Source of the DNA: Streptomyces sp. TRM68416
GTDB lineage: Bacteria; Actinomycetota; Actinomycetes; Streptomycetales; Streptomycetaceae
DNA length: 64,000 nucleotides
Assembly (NCBI RefSeq): GCF_014596915.1
Contig: NZ_JACVWU010000004.1
Location: forward strand, 1-64,000
Reading direction: 5' to 3'
Part shown: positions 24,127-31,834 of the stretch, piece after piece
Layout: every line of letters starts with the position of its first letter
How positions within the stretch are numbered: the stretch's first letter is position 1
Position numbers and translations under genes: made by a program
Notes under the pieces: generated by a model
Database searches by the model: none
Told to the model about the DNA's origin: nothing
Seen by the model: the letters and a program-made list of their open reading frames with translations, nothing else

Positions 24127-24951
24127 TCAGGCGTCGATCCGGTTCGCGGACCGCAGCCGCTGGAAGCTACGCGCGAGTAGCCGCGATACGTGCATCTGGG
24201 AGACGCCGAGTTCCGCGCTGATCTGCGACTGGGTGAGATTGCTGTAGTAGCGCAGCAGCAGAATTCGCTGTTCCCGCTCGGGGAGTTGGACCAGCAGGTG
24301 CCGGACCAGGTCGCGGTGCTCCACGCCGTCCAGCGCGGGATCCTCGTAGCCGAGCCGGTCCAGCAGTCCGGGCAGTCCGTCGCCCTCCTGGGCGGCCTCC
24401 AGCGAGGTGGCGTGGTACGACCGTCCGGCCTCGATGCAGGACAGCACCTCCTCCTCGCTGATGCGCAGCCGCTCGGCGATCTCGGCGGTGGTCGGGGTGC
24501 GTCCGAAGGCGGTCGTCAGGTCCTCGGTCGCGCCGTTGACCTGCACCCACAGCTCGTGCAGCCGGCGCGGTACGTGGACCGTGCGGACGTTGTCCCGGAA
24601 GTACCGCTTGATCTCGCCGACGACCGTGGGCATCGCGAACGTCGGGAACTGCACGCCCCGGTCCGGGTCGAAGCGGTCGATGGCGTTGATCAGGCCGATG
24701 GTGCCGACCTGGACCACGTCCTCCATCGGCTCGTTGCGGGAGCGGAAGCGGGCGGCCGCGTAGCGCACGAGCGGGAGGTTGGCCTCGATGAGCGCCCCCC
24801 GTACCCGGTTGTGCTCCGGCGTGCCCGGGCGGAGCTCCTTGAGCTGGGCGAAGAGCACCTGTGTGAGCGCCCGGGTGTCCGCTCCGCGGCTGCGCGGCGC
24901 GGCTGCCGGGGCTTCCGTGACTTCCTGGGGCGGCGCAGTACTGGCCGACAC
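24127..24951 (-). CDS. sigF: SigF-type sporulation sigma factor
   Basis: About 274-287 residues. Region 2 is [20 protein letters not shown], then [20 protein letters not shown] and [22 protein letters not shown]; region 4 ends [20 protein letters not shown]. It strongly resembles S. coelicolor SigF, a late sporulation factor. A TTG at 24990 opens the frame but has no ribosome site, whereas the GTG at 24951 follows GAAGAGGTGG at good spacing, so I use the latter. No anti-sigma gene lies next to it. It is co-directional with the sigN-like gene but 175 bases upstream with its own leader. Confidence 0.85.
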   Translation of the reverse strand: MSASTAPPQEVTEAPAAAPRSRGADTRALTQVLFAQLKELRPGTPEHNRVRGALIEANLPLVRYAAARFRSRNEPMEDVVQVGTIGLINAIDRFDPDRGVQFPTFAMPTVVGEIKRYFRDNVRTVHVPRRLHELWVQVNGATEDLTTAFGRTPTTAEIAERLRISEEEVLSCIEAGRSYHATSLEAAQEGDGLPGLLDRLGYEDPALDGVEHRDLVRHLLVQLPEREQRILLLRYYSNLTQSQISAELGVSQMHVSRLLARSFQRLRSANRIDA

Positions 24952-25016
24952 GGTCAACGCCACCTCTTCATCGGTCAACTCATCCGTCAAAAGCGGTCAT
25001 AGCATCACAAGACATG

Positions 25017-25029
25017 TGCACTGTGTGCA
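25017..25029. promoter_or_regulatory. inverted repeat TGCAC-TGT-GTGCA upstream of sigF
   Basis: A perfect 5-base inverted repeat about 66 bases before the sigF start, in an AT-richer patch typical of a promoter. A regulator site is plausible; nothing in the window identifies the protein. Confidence 0.35.
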
Positions 25030-25092
25030 AGCACCTCATATCCCTGTGTTACGCCGTGTTGAGGGGCAAGTTGTGGCATAAGACGCAGAAAG

Positions 25093-25117
25093 GCCCCCCG
25101 CCGTTCCGGCGGAGGGC
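25093..25117 (-). terminator. rho-independent-like terminator after the Dabb gene
   Basis: A GC hairpin (GCCCTCCGCCGG / CCGGCGG arm with short loop) about 50 bases after the Dabb stop. On the minus strand it is followed by CTTTCTGCGTC, a short T-rich run. It would separate the Dabb operon from sigF. Confidence 0.6.
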
Positions 25118-25169
25118 TGGGTGGCGCGGCGGCTCCGAAAGCCGCGGAGGGCTCGGGGCCGCGGGGGCT

Positions 25170-25463
25170 TCAGAACTCGTAGTCGGCGATCACCCATGTG
25201 GCGAACTCGCGCCACAGTGCGACGCCCGCCTGGTGCTCGGGGTGTTCCACGTACCGGCGCAGCGCCTCGGCGTCCTCGAACGCGGAGTTGATCGCGTAGT
25301 CGTAGGCGATGGGCCGGTCGCTGAGGTTCCAGCCCAGCTCCCAGTGGCGGATCTCGGGGATCCTGCCGTCCAGCGCCCGGAAGGCCTTCTCGCCCTCCAC
25401 GACCCGCGGGTCGTCGCGCTCGACGCCCTCGTTGAGTTTGAAGAGGACCAGGTGGCGGATCAT
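25170..25463 (-). CDS. Dabb (stress-responsive A/B barrel) protein
   Basis: A 97-residue protein, MIRHLVLFKLNEGVERDD at the start, with GRIPEIRHWELGWNLSD and YALNS-type FEDAEALRRYVEHPEHQAG motifs (here YDYAINSAFEDAEA). It matches the dimeric alpha/beta barrel (Dabb) family. ATG at 25463 follows GGAGGAGAG and overlaps the stop of the small membrane protein gene upstream (TAATG). Members are often stress-responsive or act as small cyclases/monooxygenases. No catalytic assignment is possible. Confidence 0.85.
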   Translation of the reverse strand: MIRHLVLFKLNEGVERDDPRVVEGEKAFRALDGRIPEIRHWELGWNLSDRPIAYDYAINSAFEDAEALRRYVEHPEHQAGVALWREFATWVIADYEF

Positions 25464-25639
25464 TACTCTCCTCCGTTGGCGACCCACGTCATGAAGTCGC
25501 CGATGGCCTTCGCGGCGTCCGATATGCCCTCGAACCCTATCTCCACGTAGCCGGCTGCCGTCTCCGGGTCCGTGACGATCACGTAGAACACGAAGACCAC
25601 GAGCGCAAAGACGGCGATCTTCTTCGAATTCACCGCCAC
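25463..25639 (-). CDS. 58-residue single-helix membrane protein
   Basis: Starts at GTG 25639 with AGGGAGG five bases upstream. The product is VAVNSKKIAVFALVVFVFYV at the start, a positively flanked hydrophobic helix, followed by ETAAGYVEIGFEGISDAAKA, an amphipathic C-terminal stretch. The stop overlaps the Dabb start by one base, so the two are coupled. Similar tiny membrane proteins are conserved in Streptomyces; no function is known. Confidence 0.65.
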   Translation of the reverse strand: MAVNSKKIAVFALVVFVFYVIVTDPETAAGYVEIGFEGISDAAKAIGDFMTWVANGGE

Positions 25640-25945
25640 CGCGGCCTCCCTGTGCCTGTTGTGCCCCAAGGGCCCCCTGTTGCCGGCGGCGAGTGTAACC
25701 TTCACGCCATTTTTAGGGACCAACGGCCCGCACGCCGGGGCCCTTTGCCGGGCTGCGGCGGACGCCCCCGGGCGGAGGATGGAGACACGCCCCGGCGGAC
25801 CCGGCAGGAGTCCGAGGGGCCGGGACGGACCCCACTGCGGGGCATGCGCCGATGGACACCCTCGTACGCGGCGCGTGCTTGAGGGTCCGTCCCCACCGGG
25901 GGGAGCGGCTTGTCCCCCGAGGCCGCTTCCCCCGTCCCTCGCTTC

Positions 25946-25975
25946 AGGGCCCCGTCCTTCCGACGGGGCCCTTTC
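25946..25975 (+). terminator. hairpin before the biosynthetic cluster
   Basis: An 11-base stem, AGGGCCCCGTC (25946-25956) with GACGGGGCCCT (25962-25972), followed by TTCGGG. It shares 13 bases (AGGGCCCCGTCCT) with the hairpin at 51771-51800 that closes the other end of the cluster. No plus-strand gene precedes it, so it may be a cluster boundary. Confidence 0.5.
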
Positions 25976-25984
25976 GGGTTCGCG

Positions 25985-26028
25985 GGCCGGATAGCGGCCG
26001 GATAGCCGGGCGGGCAGGGGCCGATAGC
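25985..26028 (+). promoter_or_regulatory. 11-bp direct repeats, candidate SARP binding site
   Basis: GGCCGGATAGC occurs twice without gap (25985-25995, 25996-26006), and a near copy GGCCGATAGC follows at 26019-26028. An 11-base period is the hallmark of SARP activator sites upstream of -10 regions. It lies 60-100 bases before the first cluster gene, and a SARP gene closes the cluster at 49956. The remaining 450 bases between 25640 and 26087 show no gene. Confidence 0.55.
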
Positions 26029-26087
26029 CGGTCCGGGAAGAGTGGCTCCCGCCAGGCCACCCCCGTCCAGATCGCGAGGACCCAAGA

Positions 26088-27047
26088 ATGATCGACACCC
26101 GACCGCGCTCGGTCTCCGAGGAGGTGATGTCCCCGGATGCCGTACGGCTCAGTGCCGTCGTGAAGCGGTTCACCGACGCCAAGGGAGAGCGCTTCCACGC
26201 CGTCGACGGCATTGATCTGCGGATCACGCGCGGGGAGATCGTGGCCTTCCTCGGGCCGAACGGCGCCGGCAAGACGACGACCATCGACATGCTGCTCGGG
26301 CTGACCCGGCCTGACGAGGGCACGGTGGAGCTGTTCGGGCGCGAGCCGCAGCGGGCGGTGCGCTCCGGCCAGGTGGCCGCGGTCCTCCAGAGCGGCGGTC
26401 TGCTGCCCGACCTGAGCGTCGAGGCCACCGTACGGATGCTGGGCTCGCTGCACCCGGGCGCCGACGTGGAGGCCGTGCTGGTCCGGGCCGGGCTCGACGG
26501 GCTGCGCCACCGCCGGGTCGCGGAGTGCTCGGGCGGCGAGCAGCAGCGGCTGCGGTTCGCGCTCGCCCTGCTCTCCGGGCCCGAGCTGCTGGTCCTCGAC
26601 GAGCCGACCGCCGGCATGGACGTCGTGGCCCGCCGGGAGTTCTGGGCCACCGTCCGCGAGGAGACCGGGCGCGGGATGACGGTCATGTTCGCCACGCACT
26701 ACATGGAGGAGGCGGACCGGTTCGCGGACCGGGTGGTGATGATCGACCGCGGTCGTGTCGTCGCCGACGGATCGGTGTCGCAGGTGCGGTCCGCGCTCAG
26801 CGGGCGCACCGTGTCGGCGCTCCTCGACGAGCAGGACGCCGCGGCGCTCGCCGGGTCCCCGCTGGTGCGCGCGTGCGCCTCGCGCGGCGGCCGGTACCAC
26901 TTCGACACCCCCGACTCCGACGCGCTGCTGCGCCTGCTGGTCGCGCAGACCTCCGCCACCGAGATCGAGGTCACCCCGCGCAGCCTCGAAGAGGCCTTCA
27001 TGACCATCACCCAGCACCGCCGCACCGTCGAGGAGGGCGCCCGATGA
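26088..27047 (+). CDS. ABC transporter ATP-binding protein (DrrA-type)
   Basis: A 319-residue ATPase: Walker A FLGPNGAGKTTTIDMLLG, Q-loop VLQSGGLLPDLSV, signature CSGGEQQRLRFALALL, Walker B LLVLDEPTAGMD, and the H-loop FATHYMEEAD. The C-terminal ~80 residues match the usual DrrA-like tail. The ATG at 26088 or a second ATG at 26127 with GAGGAGGTG may be the start. It overlaps the permease gene by four bases (ATGA). As first gene of the cluster it probably exports the product, giving self-protection. Confidence 0.92.
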   Translation: MIDTRPRSVSEEVMSPDAVRLSAVVKRFTDAKGERFHAVDGIDLRITRGEIVAFLGPNGAGKTTTIDMLLGLTRPDEGTVELFGREPQRAVRSGQVAAVLQSGGLLPDLSVEATVRMLGSLHPGADVEAVLVRAGLDGLRHRRVAECSGGEQQRLRFALALLSGPELLVLDEPTAGMDVVARREFWATVREETGRGMTVMFATHYMEEADRFADRVVMIDRGRVVADGSVSQVRSALSGRTVSALLDEQDAAALAGSPLVRACASRGGRYHFDTPDSDALLRLLVAQTSATEIEVTPRSLEEAFMTITQHRRTVEEGAR

Positions 27048-27835
27048 GCACCACCACCGCCCCCCGTGCGGCGCGGACCTCGCCGTTCAGCGGGGTCAAC
27101 CCCGTCTTCGTCGGCTACGAGCTGCGCCGCCGCTTCAACCGGCAGACCACGATCTTCACCCTGCTGCTGCCGGCCGTCCTCTACCTCGCCCTGTTCCGCA
27201 CCGAGCCCGACCACGCCACCCTCCCGCACGGCAACTTCGCGGCCTGGATGATGACCGGCATCGCCGTGTACGGCGCGGCGACCGCGGCCGTCAGCTCGGC
27301 CGCCACCATCTCCGTGGAGAAGGCCTCCGGGTGGATGCGCACCATCGCGCTCACCCCGCTCGCGCCGCCCGGCTACCTCTTCGTCAAGGTGCTGTCCTCC
27401 GTGCTGATGGCGGCGGTGCCCGTGGCCGTCGTCGGCCTGCTCGGCGCGGTCACCGGCGTCCGGGCGACCGCCACGGTGTGGGTGACGTCGCTGCTCGTGG
27501 CGTGGCTCGGCGCCGCCGTCTTCGCCGCGCTCGGCATCACCCTGGGGCTCGCCCTCAAGCCCGACACCGTGATGCACATGCCGGGTCTGACCATGACCGG
27601 GCTCGCCTTCCTCGGCAACCTCTTCATCCCGCTGTCCGGCACCATGCTGGAGATCTCCCGCTACTCGCCGATGTTCGGCGTCTCCACGCTGGCCCGCTAC
27701 CCGCTGACCGACGGCTACTCCTTCAGCGGGGAGCACTCCAGCCTCGCGATGGCGGCGGTCAACACCGTCGCCTGGTTCGCGGCCTTCTCCTTCATGGCCG
27801 TACGCCGGTTCCGCAAGAGCACCGGCCGTAACTAG
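27044..27835 (+). CDS. ABC-2 type transporter permease
   Basis: A 263-residue membrane protein with about six helices (TIFTLLLPAVLYLALF, MMTGIAVYGAATAAVSSAA, VAVVGLLGAVTG, LGAAVFAALGITLGLAL, FAAFSFMAVRRFRKS), a DrrB-type ABC-2 permease. SVEKASGWMRTIALTPLAP is the conserved cytoplasmic coupling segment. Starts inside the stop of the ATPase gene. It forms a homodimeric exporter with the preceding ATPase. Confidence 0.92.
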   Translation: MSTTTAPRAARTSPFSGVNPVFVGYELRRRFNRQTTIFTLLLPAVLYLALFRTEPDHATLPHGNFAAWMMTGIAVYGAATAAVSSAATISVEKASGWMRTIALTPLAPPGYLFVKVLSSVLMAAVPVAVVGLLGAVTGVRATATVWVTSLLVAWLGAAVFAALGITLGLALKPDTVMHMPGLTMTGLAFLGNLFIPLSGTMLEISRYSPMFGVSTLARYPLTDGYSFSGEHSSLAMAAVNTVAWFAAFSFMAVRRFRKSTGRN

Positions 27836-27903
27836 GGCTCTCCCCTCCGCCACCGGGTCCCCCGCACCGGTCGACGACACCCCACGAAAGGAGATTCGAA
27901 CAC

Positions 27904-28854
27904 ATGTATGCATTCGTTGCGCCGGGGCAGGGCTCCCAGACCCCGGGCATGCTGGCCGGCTGGCTGCGCGACCCGGTGCACGCGGAGCGGCTGCGGGCCT
28001 GGTCGGAGGCCGCCGACGTCGACCTCGTGCACCTCGGCGGCAAGGCATCGGCGGCCGAGATCGCCCGGACCGAGCACACCCAGCCGCTGCTGGTGGCCGC
28101 CGGACTGCTCGCCCACGAGGCGCTCGGCCCGGCCAGGACCGGCGGACCGGCGGTGGCCGCCGGGCACTCGGTCGGCGAACTGACCGCGGCGGTGTACGCC
28201 GGAGCGCTCGCCCCCGTCGACGCCGTGCGCCTCGCCGCGGTGCGCGGCCGGGCGATGGCCGCCGCCTGCGCCGAGACGCCCACCTCGATGGCGGCCGTGG
28301 TCGGCGGCGAGGAGGCCCGCGTCCTGGACCGGCTCGCCGAGCTGGAGCTGTACCCCGCCACCTTCAACGGCCCCGGCCAGATCGTCGCGGCCGGAGCCGT
28401 GGCGGGCCTGGAGCGGCTCGCCGCCGACCCGCCGCCCGGTGCCGCGGTCAAGCCGCTCCCGGTCGCGGGCGCCTTCCACACCCCGTACATGGAGTCCGCG
28501 CGGCAGGCGGTAGCGGCGGCGGCCGGGCGCACCCCGTTCCTGCGACCGGCCGGGACGTTCCTGTCGAACGCCGACGGCGCCGTCGTCAGCGAACCGGACG
28601 ACATCCGCCGCCGCCTCGTCGAGCAGGTGGTCAGGCCGGTGCGCTGGGACCTGTGCCTGGCCGCGCTCGGCCGGATCGCCCCCGCGACCACGGTCTGCCT
28701 GCCGCCCGCCCGCACCCTCGCGGGCATCCTCAAGCGCCAACTGCCCGGGTTCGCCGTCGTCTGCGTCACCGCACCCCGCGACCTCGACAAGGTCCGCGCC
28801 CGGCTCGCCGCCGCGGCCGCCCCGAAGGGGGGTCTCGTCCATGCCGGTGTCTGA
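27904..28854 (+). CDS. malonyl-CoA:ACP transacylase
   Basis: A 316-residue FabD-like acyltransferase. The nucleophile motif GHSVGELTAAVYAGAL and the catalytic His in PVAGAFHTPYM are present, and the opening FVAPGQGSQTPGM is typical. AAGGAG precedes the ATG. The oxyanion-side GQ motif and Arg in VRGRAMAAAC fit malonyl specificity. Having its own transacylase suggests the cluster loads malonyl on the two cluster ACPs. Its end overlaps the AMP-ligase start by 14 bases. Confidence 0.92.
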   Translation: MYAFVAPGQGSQTPGMLAGWLRDPVHAERLRAWSEAADVDLVHLGGKASAAEIARTEHTQPLLVAAGLLAHEALGPARTGGPAVAAGHSVGELTAAVYAGALAPVDAVRLAAVRGRAMAAACAETPTSMAAVVGGEEARVLDRLAELELYPATFNGPGQIVAAGAVAGLERLAADPPPGAAVKPLPVAGAFHTPYMESARQAVAAAAGRTPFLRPAGTFLSNADGAVVSEPDDIRRRLVEQVVRPVRWDLCLAALGRIAPATTVCLPPARTLAGILKRQLPGFAVVCVTAPRDLDKVRARLAAAAAPKGGLVHAGV

Positions 28855-30412
28855 CCTCCTCGCCCGGGCCCGCGCCGAGCGCCCCGGACACATCGCCCTG
28901 CACGACGCCGAAGGGCCGCTGACCTACGCCGAACTGGGCACCGAGACCGACCGGGCGGTGGGCTGGCTGCGCCGCCGGGGAGTGCGTGCGGGGGACCGCG
29001 TCGTCCACGCGGGCGCCGGTGACCGCACCTTCCTCGCGCTGCTGTGGGCCGCCTTCCGGATCGGGGCCGTCTTCGTCCCCGTACACCCCGAGCTGACGGA
29101 CGAGCAGATACGGCACATCGTGCGGGACTGCACGGCCGCCCTGGCGATCTGCCCGCCCGGCGCGGGCGCGGACGCCCGGGTCACCGTCGAGGCGGAACGG
29201 GCCGCGCGGGAGATACGGGGGACGGCCGCCGATTCCTTCGCCGCCCGGCCGGCGGACGACGACGTCGCCCTGCTGATCTACACCTCCGGCACCACCGGCC
29301 GCCCCAAGGGTGTCGTCTGCCCGCACCGGCAGATCCTCGCCGCCGTCCACGCCGTCAACGCCTGCCTCGGCTACCGCTCCGACGACGTGGTGCTGTGCCG
29401 GCTGCCGCTCTCCTTCGACTACGGGCTCTACCAGGCCCTGCTGTGCGCGCTCACCGGCGCCACCCTGGTCCTCGCCGACCGGGGCGGCGACCTCGGGCTG
29501 ATGCGGGCCGTCGAACGCCACGGGGTCACCGTCGTCCCGCTCGTGCCCTCGCTCGCGCAGATCCTCGCCCTGCTCCAGCGGAAGCTGCGCCGCCCCACGA
29601 AGGTCCGGCTGTTCACCAACACCGGCGCCCGGCCCAGCCACGCCGTGATGCGCGAGCTGCTCGCGGCCTTCCCCGGCTCCGCCTTCGCCTCCATGTACGG
29701 CATGACCGAGTGCAAGCGCATCTCGGTCCTCGACCCCGCCCGCTACGAGGATCACCCCGACTCCGTCGGCCGGGCCGTCCCCGGCGACCACGTACGGATC
29801 GTCGGCCCGGACGGGCGGACCCTGCCGCCGGGCGAGGTCGGCGAGATCGTGGTGTGGGGCGAGACCGTGATGGCCGGGTACTGGGGCGTCCCGCTGGAGC
29901 GGCAGAACCGGTACGTGCGCCGCGCCGACGGCTCCCTGGAACTGCACACCGGCGACCAGGGGCGGCTCGACGCCGACGGGCTGCTGTACTTCGTCGGCCG
30001 CGAGGACGACATGATCAAGCGGCGCGGCATCCGGATGGCCCTGTCCGAGATCGAGTCCGCCGCCGAGCGTGTCCCCGGCGTCCTGGCCGCCGTAGCGCTG
30101 CGCCCCGCCGACGAGGACGCCCCGCTGCTGCTCGCCGTGCGGAGCGACCTCACCCCGCACGAGGTGCGCACCGCCCTCGCCCGCCACCTGGACCCGGCCC
30201 GGCTGCCCAACCGGATCGTCCCGCTCGACACCCTGCCACTGACCACCAACGGCAAGCCCGACCGGGCGGCGGTGGCCCGCCTGCTGACCTCTGTCCGGGC
30301 CGAGGCTGATGGTCCCGCCGCCCCCGCGTTGACCCCCGCCCCGGCCGAGGCCGACGCCCCCGCCACCCCCGCCGCACCCACGAGGAATTCCCATGAACCA
30401 GCCGCAGTTTGA
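28841..30412 (+). CDS. AMP-dependent acyl/aminoacyl ligase
   Basis: A 523-residue adenylating enzyme. Motifs: LLIYTSGTTGRPKGVV (P-loop), LSFDYGLYQALL, SMYGMTECKRIS (A5), ELHTGDQGRLDADGLLYFVGREDDMIKRRG (A7-A8, in part) and PLTTNGKPDRAAV with the catalytic Lys. The C-terminal 40 residues are Ala/Pro-rich. The adjacent 79-residue ACP starts before its stop (20-base overlap), so the ligase likely loads that carrier with a starter acid or an amino acid. Substrate cannot be read safely. Confidence 0.9.
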   Translation: MPVSDLLARARAERPGHIALHDAEGPLTYAELGTETDRAVGWLRRRGVRAGDRVVHAGAGDRTFLALLWAAFRIGAVFVPVHPELTDEQIRHIVRDCTAALAICPPGAGADARVTVEAERAAREIRGTAADSFAARPADDDVALLIYTSGTTGRPKGVVCPHRQILAAVHAVNACLGYRSDDVVLCRLPLSFDYGLYQALLCALTGATLVLADRGGDLGLMRAVERHGVTVVPLVPSLAQILALLQRKLRRPTKVRLFTNTGARPSHAVMRELLAAFPGSAFASMYGMTECKRISVLDPARYEDHPDSVGRAVPGDHVRIVGPDGRTLPPGEVGEIVVWGETVMAGYWGVPLERQNRYVRRADGSLELHTGDQGRLDADGLLYFVGREDDMIKRRGIRMALSEIESAAERVPGVLAAVALRPADEDAPLLLAVRSDLTPHEVRTALARHLDPARLPNRIVPLDTLPLTTNGKPDRAAVARLLTSVRAEADGPAAPALTPAPAEADAPATPAAPTRNSHEPAAV

Positions 30413-30632
30413 CCAGCTCGTCGAGGAGATCTGTGCCGTGCGGGTCACCGACCCCGAGACGCCGCTCGTGGATCTCGGCGTGGACTCGCTCCACACCGTC
30501 TCCCTGGTGATGGCGGTGGAGGACCGGTTCGGCATCGAACTGGACCCCGATGTCTTCGCCGACCTCTCGCTCACCTCCTCGGCCGGTCTGCTGAGGATCG
30601 TGCACGAGCAGCTGGCCGGCGCGGGGAGCTGA
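30393..30632 (+). CDS. acyl/peptidyl carrier protein 1
   Basis: A 79-residue stand-alone carrier protein. The phosphopantetheine Ser is in LVDLGVDSLHTVSLVMAVED. The ATG at 30393 follows GAGGAA inside the ligase gene. Its pairing with the AMP ligase suggests it carries the activated unit, while the second ACP at 37028 likely serves the polyketide chain. Confidence 0.92.
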   Translation: MNQPQFDQLVEEICAVRVTDPETPLVDLGVDSLHTVSLVMAVEDRFGIELDPDVFADLSLTSSAGLLRIVHEQLAGAGS

Positions 30633-30637
30633 GCGTC

Positions 30638-31834
30638 ATGTGGACCGACACCGGACCCGCGGCCGACATGCCGCAGCTCTTCGAACGCGGCGGAGACCTG
30701 GTCTCCTTCGCCGGCGGCCTGCCGGACCTGGAGCTGCTGCCGCTGAAGGAACTCGCCGAGCAGATGGCCCGGTTGACCCGGATCGGCGGGCGGATCGCGC
30801 TTCAGTACAGCACCCCGCACGTGGCCCGGACGCTCGTCCCGGCGATCGGCGACCTGATGACCCGCGAGGGCGGCCGTGCCGTAGCCGAACACCTCGTACC
30901 GACCGCGGGCTCCCAGATGGGACTGCTCGCCCTCGGCCTCGGGCTCGCCGAACCGGGGGAGACCGTGCTCTGCCAGGCCCCCGCCTACCCGGGCGCGGCC
31001 GCCGCCTTCCGCACCGCGGGACTGCGCCTCGCCGGCCTCCCCGAGGACGCGGACGGCATCGATCCGCAGGCGCTGCGCGCGACCGTGGCCCGGCTGCGCG
31101 CCGAGGGACGGCGGGTACGGATGCTGTACTGCAACCCCACCTTCCAGAACCCGACCGGCGCCACGCTCTCCGTAGAGCGCCGCCACCAGCTCCTCGACGC
31201 CGCCCGCGCGGCGGAGGTGCTGGTCGTCGAGGACAACCCGTACGGGCTGCTCGGCTTCGACGGGCACACCGTGCAGACGCTGCAGGGCCTCGATCCGCAG
31301 AACGTCGTCTACCTCGGCACCTTCTCCAAGGTCTTCGCACCCGGCCTGCGCTGCGGCTGGATCGCCGCGCCCGCGCCGGTCGCCGAGCGGCTGCGCCGCA
31401 CCACCGAGGTGATGGCGCTGTCCCCGTCGGCCTTCGCCCAGGCCGCGCTCGCCGCCTTCCACAACCGCGGCGGCTGGGACGCGCTGCTCGACGCCTACCG
31501 GGAGCGCTACCGCGAGCGGTGCGCCCTGCTGGCCGACGCCCTCGACGAGGAGCTGGGCACGGACGGGCCCTGGCGGTGGCGACGCCCGGACGGCGGCTTC
31601 TACCTGTGGCTGCGGCACACCGGCGGCGCCGACACCCGGAACCTCGCACTCGCCGCCGCCGACCAGGGCGTCTCCTTCGTCCCCGGCGGCCACTTCGGGC
31701 TCGACGGGGAGTACGGCGACGCGCTGCGCCTCTGCTTCAGCAACGTGCCCCGCAAGCGCATCGCCGAGGGTGCCGCCCGCCTCGCCCGCGCCCTGCGCGA
31801 CCCGTCCGGCGGTACGGAGAGGGGTGCCGCATGA
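30638..31834 (+). CDS. PLP-dependent class I aminotransferase
   Basis: A 398-residue fold-type I enzyme of the 2-aminoadipate/MocR-like group without an HTH domain. Seen: VSFAGGLPDLELLP, CNPTFQNPTGATLS, VVEDNPYGLLGF with the PLP-ring Asp, and the Schiff-base Lys in YLGTFSKVFAPGLRCGW. C-terminal RLCFSN has the substrate carboxylate Arg. It overlaps the LanB-like gene (ATGA). It could aminate a keto intermediate of the pathway or supply an amino acid. Confidence 0.9.
   Translation: MWTDTGPAADMPQLFERGGDLVSFAGGLPDLELLPLKELAEQMARLTRIGGRIALQYSTPHVARTLVPAIGDLMTREGGRAVAEHLVPTAGSQMGLLALGLGLAEPGETVLCQAPAYPGAAAAFRTAGLRLAGLPEDADGIDPQALRATVARLRAEGRRVRMLYCNPTFQNPTGATLSVERRHQLLDAARAAEVLVVEDNPYGLLGFDGHTVQTLQGLDPQNVVYLGTFSKVFAPGLRCGWIAAPAPVAERLRRTTEVMALSPSAFAQAALAAFHNRGGWDALLDAYRERYRERCALLADALDEELGTDGPWRWRRPDGGFYLWLRHTGGADTRNLALAAADQGVSFVPGGHFGLDGEYGDALRLCFSNVPRKRIAEGAARLARALRDPSGGTERGAA

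Noticed and set aside
25640..26087. Duplicated tRNA-Ser end (attachment site) at the left edge of the cluster
   Set aside because: I looked for the tRNA 3' sequence near the left boundary and found no match; no integrase gene is in the window.
28766..31693. Minus-strand frame of 975 codons across the AMP ligase and aminotransferase
   Set aside because: No family resemblance and it mirrors three well-supported plus-strand genes; caused by GC-rich third positions.
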